From positions 124,001-188,000 of the forward strand of contig JAUISX010000005.1 in NCBI GenBank assembly GCA_030434245.1: a stretch of 64,000 nt of DNA, read 5' to 3'. The DNA comes from Porphyromonadaceae bacterium W3.11. GTDB lineage: Bacteria > Bacteroidota > Bacteroidia > Bacteroidales > Porphyromonadaceae. The position numbers and the translations under genes are program-made. Below are positions 43,305 through 51,245 of this stretch, one piece after another. Position 1 is the first letter of the stretch, and each line of letters begins with the position of its first letter. A model generated the notes under the pieces. The model was given only the letters and a program-made list of their open reading frames with translations. It searched no databases and was not told the origin of the DNA.

Positions 43305-43869
43305 TTTGATCAAAATTTGGAGTTACGATTTATTCGTAGGCAATTTACGAATATTTCGGAGATAAACAAAGTTTTTCGCTCTTTTTCTACGATATTTTCG
43401 CAGAAGTACCTATAAAACATTGTCAGGATATGGTCTATTGATCTATAATATAGTTTCTTATCAAGATAGTTAATATGCTGTTTTCAAATAGATTTCTATG
43501 TACTAAAATCTTCTGTTACAAAGGAAGAGAGAAAATTCATAACCAAGGGGCATATCTCCATTTGTGTCGAAAATTAGTTTTAACTCACTTTTAGAGAAAG
43601 GTCTTTAAAATAGAATATTTATATGAAGTTGTAAGTTTTTTGCTGAGTGATGTATGCCCATACAATACTTAATTAATCTAATACTGTGACATCAGCTTCT
43701 CCCCTCTATCTATCATATTATTGAGGATATAGCAGCTTCTTAACATCGGTGTCACTGCTTTGTGCTTTCTTCCTTTTACCTTTGCGGCGAATTCAAAAGT
43801 GCTTAAAAAGTGCTAATAGATAAGTATCCCATTTTTGTGTGGTAATTCATTAAAAACTTTAAATTATTT
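43305..43869. other. Divergent intergenic region between the BlaI-type repressor and susC
   Basis: No gene is seen. The left 100 bp carry the three operator-like boxes. A TACCTTTG at 43777-43784, about 86 bp before the susC-like gene, fits the -7 consensus, but the nearest TTTG (43759-43762) is only 14 nt upstream. Confidence 0.55.
43324..43402. promoter_or_regulatory. Three operator-like inverted repeats upstream of the BlaI-type gene
   Basis: TACGA-N5-TCGTA at 43324-43338 is a perfect inverted repeat. TACGA-N5-TCGGA at 43346-43360 and TACGA-N5-TCGCA at 43388-43402 are one-mismatch copies. Starts are 22 and 42 bp apart, close to two and four helical turns, so all lie on the same DNA face. 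BlaI-type repressors bind short inverted repeats in their own promoter. Confidence 0.65.
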
Positions 43870-46800
43870 ATGAAACAACAATTTAAACGCTTTCTCTTTT
43901 TTATTTTTATGCTCTCCATTCCCCTGATGTTCTTCACATTAGGAGAAGCTCGAGCACAGGGTGGAAGGCAAGAGACTATCTCTGGTTTGGTTTGGGAAAA
44001 GTCCTACAACGAGGCCGTGATAGGTGCTAGGGTACAAGTGAAAGGGACTTCTCAAGGTGCCATAACAGACCTAGATGGTAGGTTTATCATTAAGAATGTA
44101 ACAGTGCCAGCCATTATACAGGTTAGTTATATTGGTTATAAGACTGTGGAGATACCCGTAACATCAGAGACCACAGAACTAAGGATAGAGCTAAAAGAAG
44201 ACGTTCAAAGTCTTGACGAAGTGGTGATCATCGGTTATGGTGCCTCTGCTCGTAAGCAAGACCTATCCGCATCTGTAGGAGTTATATCTAATACAGATGA
44301 ACTAACAGTACGCCCCGTATCTTCAGCTACCTCTATGTTACAAGGTCAGCTTGCGGGTGTTACAGTTCAGTCTAATGGGGGTGATCCAACAGGTTTGCCC
44401 AGTTTAATAATACGTGGTCAAGGTTCTCAGAATGGAGATAACGTTCTTTGGGTGGTAGATGGAGTACCAGGAGCTCCTATAACCTCAGTCAATGAAATAG
44501 AGTCAATTGTAGTGCTGAAAGATGCCGCATCAGCAGCAATATATGGAGCTCAATCTGGGGCTGGTGGAGTAGTGCTTGTAACAACAAAGAAGGCAAGAAA
44601 GGGAGCCCCATCTATTTCCTACGATGGTATCGTTGGTTTTCGACAGGCCTCAAACTTACCAAGAGGACTTAATGCAGAAGAACAGCTCAGGATGCGTACG
44701 CTTTCGTTGAAAAATGCGGGAAGGACTATTCCCGATGCTTGGAATCCTACAAAGAATCCATGGATCACAACCACTCGTACCAATTGGATGGATGAGATAT
44801 TCCGGACTGCTACCTATCATCGCCACAATATAGCACTGAATGTGGGTACAGACGTTTCCGCAAACCGCTTTACGTTTTCTTACGATGATAATCAAGGTGT
44901 ACTGATTGGCACTTACAATAAAAACCTTTCTTTAAGGTACAATGGCTCTTTTGACATTAATAACTATGTGACAATTTCAGAAGACCTAATATGGAGTCAA
45001 GGCGATAGTAGAAGCAAAAATACTAATGATGCTTATACGGGCCCAATCTTATCAGCCATTTATATGCCTTCGAGTGCAGAGGTATATAACCCTCTTGATG
45101 GGAGCTTTGGAGGAGTCACAACTGAGGACCCCGAATATATCAAAAAGTATGGTCCTAACCTAGCTGCTGCTCACGGAGACGTTGTAAACCCAGTTCGCCT
45201 ACTGATTGCAGAAAATCGCTTTAATAAAAGTAGTGACTTGTGGTCTACCTCTTCTTTGACGGTAAAAAATATTGTGCCGGGCTTTAAGTTCAATAGCCGT
45301 TTTTCTTACAATATCTACAACTCATTTTACAAAAACTTTAATCCTCGCGTGGATGAACCCGGCAAACCAAATGAAGATAATACTCTTTCTCAGAACTCTT
45401 ATCGCACAGAGGCATGGGATGTCGAGAATACACTTACTTATGATACCACATTGGACAAGCACTCTGTCGGAGCTCTTGTCTCAAGCACTGCAAATCATTG
45501 GGAGTCTCGCGGAATGAGCGGGATAGGTAGGAGCTTTGCCGATGAGAGTGCTTCGATGGTGTATATGCCAAATGCTGAAAGTACTTCAGCGGATGACTGG
45601 TTTGGTGGACCTGATGCCAATCTTTCGATTGTTTCGCGTCTATCATATAGTTACGATGATCGCTACTTCGCCACAGCTTCATGGAGAAGAGATTATGCTG
45701 GACGTCTCCCAGAGAACAAAAACTATGGAGATTTCCCTGCCGTGACAGCTGCTTGGAAGATTTCTAATGAAGGATTCTTTCCTAAAAATGATATCCTCTC
45801 ACTCCTCAAATTTCGTGGATCATGGGGGCGGATTGGTAATTTAAGCTCCGTTGGAATGAATTATAAGTCCCCGACTCTTGGTCGTACGTTCTGGGATGAA
45901 GGTGCACATTATGGAGCAGAGATAAATACTCAGTATAATACCTTTTTCTACTTTAGTAATCAATCCAATCCTAATCTTACATGGGAGACCGCTGAACAAC
46001 TAGACTTGGGTATAGACCTTGTGATGTTTAGAAATAAGTTATCACTATCTATGGATTATTTTGACAAAAGAACTTTCAACTTAATTCAAGAGCAGACTCT
46101 CGGGTGGCCTAGTACAATTGGACTTGATGCTCCATTAATCAACGAAGGGGAAATCAAAAATCAGGGTTTTGAATTAAGCTTCAATTGGTACAATAATCCT
46201 ATTAAGGATTTCTCATACTCAATTAGTGGTAACCTAACATATCTCAAGAACTGGGTATCTAATATAGGAGTGATGAATAGTGATGGTACTAAAGGGGTAT
46301 GGGCTGTGAAAAGTTCAGAATTCCGTGATATCCCGTATATGATTCAGACTGCTGAAGGAGAGCCTCTCAATTCGTTTTATCTTATCAAGACTGACGGAAT
46401 CTTTCAAACTGATCAAGAAGCTGAGGATTATACGCACGATGGGAAACGAATCCAGCCAAATGCAAAAGCTGGGGACCTGAAGTTTGTAGATTTCAATGGT
46501 GACGGTAATATCGATAATGAAGACCGCCAATATATGGGCAATGCTACTCCAGATTTCACTTACGCATTGACTCTAGGAGCAACTTACAAAAAGCTTTCTT
46601 TATCATTGATGCTGCAGGGCGTACATGGAGCACAAGCACTTAATGTCGCTAAGTATATGACCATGAGCGATGTCAACGGCAATTTCAATAGGGATAGCAG
46701 AATTTTAGATGCCTGGTCTCCTACAAATACAGGGTCTAATATACCTCGACTTTCAAAAAATGATCCTAACCAAAACTTTTCTAGACCATCAGACTGGTAC

Positions 46801-47040
46801 CTCGAGGATGCTTCTTATTTAAGAGTCAAGAATGTTACTATTTCGTATGACCTGACCGATGTTATTCGGAACTGGGATCATCTTAATGATCGTATGAGTT
46901 CTTTATCTCTCTTCATGAGTGGTGATAACTTACTTACTTTCACTAAATATTCTGGTATGGACCCAGAGACTGGAGGTTGGGATGCTATGAAGTACCCAGT
47001 ATCTAGAGTCTTCTCTTTTGGTATAAAAATGACTTATTAA
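43870..47040 (+). CDS. SusC/RagA-type TonB-dependent outer-membrane transporter
   Basis: A 1056-residue outer-membrane importer. The signal peptide is MKQQFKRFLFFIFMLSIPLM.... It is followed by the carboxypeptidase-like beta domain (ISGLVWEKSYNEAVIGARVQVKGTSQGAITDLDGRF), then the plug with the SusC hallmark near residue 190 (IIRGQGSQNGDNVLWVVDGVPG) and VLKDAASAAIYGAQSGAGGVVLVTT. A long beta barrel ends in VFSFGIKMTY with a C-terminal aromatic residue. It pairs with the SusD gene 25 bp downstream. The phosphatase genes that follow suggest an organophosphate-derived substrate. Confidence 0.97.
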   Translation: MKQQFKRFLFFIFMLSIPLMFFTLGEARAQGGRQETISGLVWEKSYNEAVIGARVQVKGTSQGAITDLDGRFIIKNVTVPAIIQVSYIGYKTVEIPVTSETTELRIELKEDVQSLDEVVIIGYGASARKQDLSASVGVISNTDELTVRPVSSATSMLQGQLAGVTVQSNGGDPTGLPSLIIRGQGSQNGDNVLWVVDGVPGAPITSVNEIESIVVLKDAASAAIYGAQSGAGGVVLVTTKKARKGAPSISYDGIVGFRQASNLPRGLNAEEQLRMRTLSLKNAGRTIPDAWNPTKNPWITTTRTNWMDEIFRTATYHRHNIALNVGTDVSANRFTFSYDDNQGVLIGTYNKNLSLRYNGSFDINNYVTISEDLIWSQGDSRSKNTNDAYTGPILSAIYMPSSAEVYNPLDGSFGGVTTEDPEYIKKYGPNLAAAHGDVVNPVRLLIAENRFNKSSDLWSTSSLTVKNIVPGFKFNSRFSYNIYNSFYKNFNPRVDEPGKPNEDNTLSQNSYRTEAWDVENTLTYDTTLDKHSVGALVSSTANHWESRGMSGIGRSFADESASMVYMPNAESTSADDWFGGPDANLSIVSRLSYSYDDRYFATASWRRDYAGRLPENKNYGDFPAVTAAWKISNEGFFPKNDILSLLKFRGSWGRIGNLSSVGMNYKSPTLGRTFWDEGAHYGAEINTQYNTFFYFSNQSNPNLTWETAEQLDLGIDLVMFRNKLSLSMDYFDKRTFNLIQEQTLGWPSTIGLDAPLINEGEIKNQGFELSFNWYNNPIKDFSYSISGNLTYLKNWVSNIGVMNSDGTKGVWAVKSSEFRDIPYMIQTAEGEPLNSFYLIKTDGIFQTDQEAEDYTHDGKRIQPNAKAGDLKFVDFNGDGNIDNEDRQYMGNATPDFTYALTLGATYKKLSLSLMLQGVHGAQALNVAKYMTMSDVNGNFNRDSRILDAWSPTNTGSNIPRLSKNDPNQNFSRPSDWYLEDASYLRVKNVTISYDLTDVIRNWDHLNDRMSSLSLFMSGDNLLTFTKYSGMDPETGGWDAMKYPVSRVFSFGIKMTY

Positions 47041-47064
47041 CGAATCGAATAGAACACTAGAGAC

Positions 47065-48702
47065 ATGAAAAAAATAATATATTATATAGGGTTCCTTTTG
47101 ACAATCGCGACCTTCTCCGCTTGTAAAGGTTTTCTGGATGTTAAGCCTGAAGGAACACCTACGGCAGATAACTACTTCAAGAATGATTATCAGGCTATCA
47201 AGATTGTTGATGGCATGTATGCAAGAATACACCAAGAGCAACTCTTCGGGCGAAATCTATTTTGGGAGCAGGGAGCTGCAAATGATATTGTCTGGGGACG
47301 ATCATCTTCGGGGACTACACTTTGTACATTCAAGTACACTGGTGATGAGTCTAGATTGACTAGTGCGTATGAACACCTGAATGCGTCTATCGCTAGAGCT
47401 AACTTCGCTATTGATGGTTTTCTCAAAAAACAATCTACACAAGAACTCTCTGATATAGAGAAGCGATCTCTAGGGGAGTCGTACTTTATGAGAGCCTTTG
47501 CTCATTTTTATCTTGCTTATAGATATGCTACTGATGAGCAAGGGTTTCCCTTTGTGAGGTATGAGGATTATGAAGATGGCTATGATAATTCTATCCCTAC
47601 TCAGAGGAAAAGTGTGATGGAGAATTATCAACTTATTATTGAAGATCTTGACCATGCTATAGAGTACTTGCCACGTTTTGAGGAGTACAGTGAAGCTGAT
47701 AGGGGCCGTGCACACAAGGTGGCTGCTATAGGGTATAAGGCAAAGGTTAATGCGTATTGGGCGACTTGGGATAAAAGTAGGTGGTCTGAGGTTATTAAGC
47801 TGGTGAATGAGCTGGAGACAGAATATAATAGAGGACTAGCTGATTCTTTTGATCAGGTATTCTCTTCTGAGTTTTCTGACTTCTGGAATAGAGAGTACGT
47901 ATGGACTGTACCAAGCAATGGTGGTACTTTAGGCGGTGGATCTAAGTTTCCTGGAGTTGTACTCGAAAATAAAGGTTGGGGTAAGTATAATGGTTGGGGT
48001 CAAATCAAACCGACCTTAGATATCTATGAGGAGATGCTTCTCGATGGAGATGGGAATGACCGTTTGGTTAGATCTATTTTAGCTTATGATCAAGAATTTG
48101 TGTATTTCGGTGAGACTATGCGATTCTATGCTGCACAAGATATAGAGTCTGGATTTCAGATTAATAAGTATATGGATGCCTTCAAGCATAAGAATGCTAT
48201 GGATGATGGCTACGTTAATCCGAATGGTAACTTCATGACTACACGAATTAACTTTCCTATTCTTCGATTTGCCGAGTTACTCCTATTCCGTGCTGAAGCT
48301 TACCTGATGACTGGTCGGGCTGATCTTGCGACAATTGATATAAATAGAATCAGAGAACGCTCTCATCTCAAACCCCTAGCGAAGACTGCCACGATGGCAG
48401 ATCTTTATCATGAGCGTAGATGTGAATTAGCATTTGAGTTCACAGACCATCTTTTCGATTTAAAGCGTTGGCATCGTTCGGATAATGATGAGATTAAGAG
48501 GATAGCCACTATGGAGTTAAATGCTCGGCCAAGAGTTCGTAAGTACGAGAATAGAAGTGACTCTAAGTCTAGTTTTAAGATTGACTATTATGATGATTAT
48601 CAGGATAAGGCTAAGTATCAGGATTATATGATGGTTTTTCCTTATCCACCTATCGTTATAATTAACTCTAAAGGTCAGCTTAAGCAGAATCCTGGATATT
48701 GA
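47065..48702 (+). CDS. SusD/RagB-type surface lipoprotein
   Basis: A 545-residue SusD-family substrate-binding lipoprotein that caps the SusC barrel. The signal ends in a lipobox (TIATFSACKG, Cys20). Family segments include GFLDVKPEGTPTADNYFKNDYQAIKIVDGMY near the mature N-terminus, YFMRAFAHFYLAYRYAT with the TPR-like helices, and at the end FAELLLFRAEAYLMTGR, INRIRERSHL, LYHERRCELAFEFTDHLFDLKRWHR. Length is typical. It forms one unit with susC and the phosphatase genes. Confidence 0.97.
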   Translation: MKKIIYYIGFLLTIATFSACKGFLDVKPEGTPTADNYFKNDYQAIKIVDGMYARIHQEQLFGRNLFWEQGAANDIVWGRSSSGTTLCTFKYTGDESRLTSAYEHLNASIARANFAIDGFLKKQSTQELSDIEKRSLGESYFMRAFAHFYLAYRYATDEQGFPFVRYEDYEDGYDNSIPTQRKSVMENYQLIIEDLDHAIEYLPRFEEYSEADRGRAHKVAAIGYKAKVNAYWATWDKSRWSEVIKLVNELETEYNRGLADSFDQVFSSEFSDFWNREYVWTVPSNGGTLGGGSKFPGVVLENKGWGKYNGWGQIKPTLDIYEEMLLDGDGNDRLVRSILAYDQEFVYFGETMRFYAAQDIESGFQINKYMDAFKHKNAMDDGYVNPNGNFMTTRINFPILRFAELLLFRAEAYLMTGRADLATIDINRIRERSHLKPLAKTATMADLYHERRCELAFEFTDHLFDLKRWHRSDNDEIKRIATMELNARPRVRKYENRSDSKSSFKIDYYDDYQDKAKYQDYMMVFPYPPIVIINSKGQLKQNPGY

Positions 48703-48734
48703 TTGTTTCATAATTTTTTTTTATAATACCTACC

Positions 48735-48783
48735 TAGTAATGACAGCAGAGTAGTGAATGCTATTACCCTGTTGTCATTACTA
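48735..48783. other. Intercistronic hairpin between SusD and EEP genes
   Basis: TAGTAATGACAGCAG pairs with CTGTTGTCATTACTA (one mismatch) around a 19-nt loop. No T run follows, so it may be an mRNA processing or stability element rather than a terminator. Confidence 0.55.
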
Positions 48784-48817
48784 AATACAAATTGTTTGAG
48801 ATATAAAAATTGGAAGT

Positions 48818-49687
48818 ATGTATAAAAAATTGAAACGATTCCTTTTGGTCGCTTTCTTGGCCTCATTCTCAATGCATATGTCGTCGCAAGAACCATCTGA
48901 CCTCGACGCACTTAAGGTGATGACATTTAACATCCGAATGGAAACAGAGGAGGATGAAGGTAACATGTGGATGTATCGTACGGAGTTAGTAGAGCCATTT
49001 CTGAGAGATCAGAACCCCGACCTAATAGGTGCCCAAGAGGTGCTTTATGGGCAGTTGATTGACTTGAAGTCAATGCTACCTGATTATGGATGTATTGGGG
49101 TAGGCCGGGAGGATGGCATGAAAAAAGGAGAATTTGCTCCAATCCTGTACAATAAGAATAAACTGATCTTGCTTGAATCTAGTTACTTTTGGCTCTCAGA
49201 AACACCAGAAAGACCAAGCTTTGGTTGGGATGCAGCTTGTGAAAGAATAGTTACATGGGCCTTATTCAAAAGAATTTCTGATGATCGTCAGATCTTGTTT
49301 GTCAATACTCACTTTGATCATCAAGGTGAAGTAGCTCGTAAAAAAAGTGCTGAGATGATTAAAAAGCTTGTGTCTAAGTGGAGTAGTACTATACCAGTGA
49401 TAGTTGTGGGTGATTTCAATTCAGTCCCATCATCACCGGTAATTCTTTCTTTAGGAGAGCAATTAAAAGATAGTTATGTCCAGGCGGAGTCTAAAGAAGG
49501 GACGGCATGGACTTTTCACGACTTTGGACGTCTCCCTATTAATGAACGCCACCGTATAGATTATATCTTTTATTGTGGTGGTTTAGTACCACTGAGTTAC
49601 ACTAACTTCGATCAGCCATCCAATGTTGACGGTAATATTTGGCTTTCTGACCACACTCCAGTCGTAACTACTTTTAGAATTGACTAA
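48818..49687 (+). CDS. Secreted endonuclease/exonuclease/phosphatase-fold hydrolase
   Basis: A 289-residue exported member of the EEP superfamily (DNase I-like fold). The signal sequence LKRFLLVAFLASFSMHMSSQ precedes VMTFNIRMETEEDEGNMWMYR with the metal-binding Asn, PDLIGAQEVLYGQL with Glu, TWALFKRI, FVNTHFDHQGEVARKKSAEMI with His, IVVGDFNSVPSSP and the final SDHTPVVTTFRI with the catalytic Asp-His. Secreted forms cleave phosphodiesters of nucleic acids, phosphoinositides or sphingomyelin. It lies between the SusD gene and an alkaline phosphatase, which it overlaps by 1 bp. Confidence 0.92.
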   Translation: MYKKLKRFLLVAFLASFSMHMSSQEPSDLDALKVMTFNIRMETEEDEGNMWMYRTELVEPFLRDQNPDLIGAQEVLYGQLIDLKSMLPDYGCIGVGREDGMKKGEFAPILYNKNKLILLESSYFWLSETPERPSFGWDAACERIVTWALFKRISDDRQILFVNTHFDHQGEVARKKSAEMIKKLVSKWSSTIPVIVVGDFNSVPSSPVILSLGEQLKDSYVQAESKEGTAWTFHDFGRLPINERHRIDYIFYCGGLVPLSYTNFDQPSNVDGNIWLSDHTPVVTTFRID

Positions 49688-50856
49688 TGAAGAACCTTTA
49701 TTTTACTCTGCTGTACCTTACTGTTGTTCTTATCTTCTCACCTAAGTGTATCGCTCAGGAAGAGCAGCAGCTGCAAGGCAGAGACCGAGAATTGACGCTT
49801 CATAGCACTACTCCCTATCATGTAGATTCACTCCCGCAGCTTGATATATATGGTAAGCCACTTAATGTAGTATTGATGAGAGGCGATGGGATGAGTCTTT
49901 CACATATATCTTCGTTAATGTCGTTGAATCGAGGACATGTATGGCTCCAAAATGCTACTGTTACTGGACTTATGGATACTTGTGCCCTTGATAGTTTGAT
50001 AACAGACTCCGCAGCGTCTGGTACAGCTATGGCTACTGGTCGTAAAGCTAAGTATCATACTTTAGGAGTTGATTCAGATGGTACTCCTAGATACAACTTG
50101 ACCTACTTTGCATTTGATAATGGACTTCGCTCAGGGGTTGTTTCAGTCTGTCGTCTATGGGATGCTACTCCAGCAGCTTTCTGCTGTCATAATCTAGACC
50201 GAGACGCATCACAGGAAATTATGGCTGATTATGTTAGCTCTAACGCAGACCTTGTAATTGGAGGAGGGGCATACCTAATGAGCGAGGGTAGAACAGATGG
50301 ACGTGACTTATTCAGCGAGCTTCAAGCGAAGGGGTTTAATATAGCAACTACCATGGAGGAGCTAAAGGCTATTAATAAAGGAAAGATTTTTGCAGCTCTT
50401 GCCTCAGTTGATTTGCCAGAACCTAAAGAAAGGGGTGCCTTTCTTACTGACGTTTCGCTTACAGCACTTAACCATCTTTCTCAGGATAATAAAGGTTTTT
50501 TCTTAATGATAGAGGGGTCACAGTTGGATGACTATGCACACGCAAATAATCTCGATTTATTGATGCAAGAGACTGCTGACTTTGATCAAGCTGCTGGAGC
50601 AGTGATGAAATGGGCTGCAAATAATGGAAATACCCTCGTCATCATTACAGCTGATCATGAGACAGGTGGACTTACTTTGGTTGGAGGAGATCATAAGGGT
50701 ACTATAGTAGGGAAGTTTAGTACGGGAGGTCATAGCGGGAGGCTAGTACCAGTCTATGTTTATGGCCCTGGAGCTATTGACTTTACTGGTATATACTCTA
50801 ATGCTGATCTTTTTCATAAGATTATAAATGCTTTGATCAACAGTCATTTAGAGTAA
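49687..50856 (+). CDS. Alkaline phosphatase (exported)
   Basis: A 389-residue metal-dependent phosphomonoesterase. The signal peptide is MKNLYFTLLYLTVVLIFSPKCIA. The nucleophile is Ser108 in LITDSAASGTAMATGRKAK, the exact family signature. Metal ligands are in VVLMRGDGMSLSH, MIEGSQLDDYAHANN, ITADHETGGLTLVGGDH and STGGHSGRLVPVYVYGPGA. It is shorter than E. coli PhoA. It would remove phosphate released by the EEP enzyme upstream, in the periplasm or on the surface, and closes the susC operon. Confidence 0.95.
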   Translation: MKNLYFTLLYLTVVLIFSPKCIAQEEQQLQGRDRELTLHSTTPYHVDSLPQLDIYGKPLNVVLMRGDGMSLSHISSLMSLNRGHVWLQNATVTGLMDTCALDSLITDSAASGTAMATGRKAKYHTLGVDSDGTPRYNLTYFAFDNGLRSGVVSVCRLWDATPAAFCCHNLDRDASQEIMADYVSSNADLVIGGGAYLMSEGRTDGRDLFSELQAKGFNIATTMEELKAINKGKIFAALASVDLPEPKERGAFLTDVSLTALNHLSQDNKGFFLMIEGSQLDDYAHANNLDLLMQETADFDQAAGAVMKWAANNGNTLVIITADHETGGLTLVGGDHKGTIVGKFSTGGHSGRLVPVYVYGPGAIDFTGIYSNADLFHKIINALINSHLE

Positions 50857-51245
50857 TTGTTTTTGGGAGCGTTCACTGCTACGATTATGAACCTTTTTAA
50901 AACCGCTAATTATCAACCGATGTTGGTTAGGATATGAAGTGCCCACATTTTAGTTATATGAAACAAAAACGTTTCCTATAGGAAACATATTTTTTTCCTA
51001 TGAGATGGAGAACGGCTCTCAATGGAGAGGATGTGGCACTCTCTACAACGGCCTTTAGGATGAGTTTTTATCTCTTTCAATGTCTGTCTATGAGTGGAGG
51101 CTTTCATTTCGTTTCCTATAGAACGTTTGGTCGTGAGAGCATTATGATGGATCATATTTTGTAGGACGATAATAGTACTAAAACTCCTTGATAATACTAG
51201 AGAAATCAAAATTCCAATGAAGACTTCTTAGGGGTTGAGCGGTTA
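50857..51245. other. Gene-free region holding a 22-bp-unit cluster
   Basis: Convergent 3' ends of the alkaline phosphatase and the lamin-tail-domain gene; no gene between them. It contains the tandem units at 50953-51018, and a single extra CCTATAGAACGTTT around 51115. Confidence 0.55.
50953..51018 (+). repeat. 22-bp tandem units (three copies)
   Basis: Units start at 50953, 50975 and 50997 with GTTATATGAAAC, CCTATAGGAAAC and CCTATGAGATGG, each exactly 22 nt. The central unit holds the palindrome TTTCCTATAGGAAA. The pattern matches the 28549 cluster unit for unit, including the order of the ATAT, ATAG and ATGAG variants. Confidence 0.65.
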
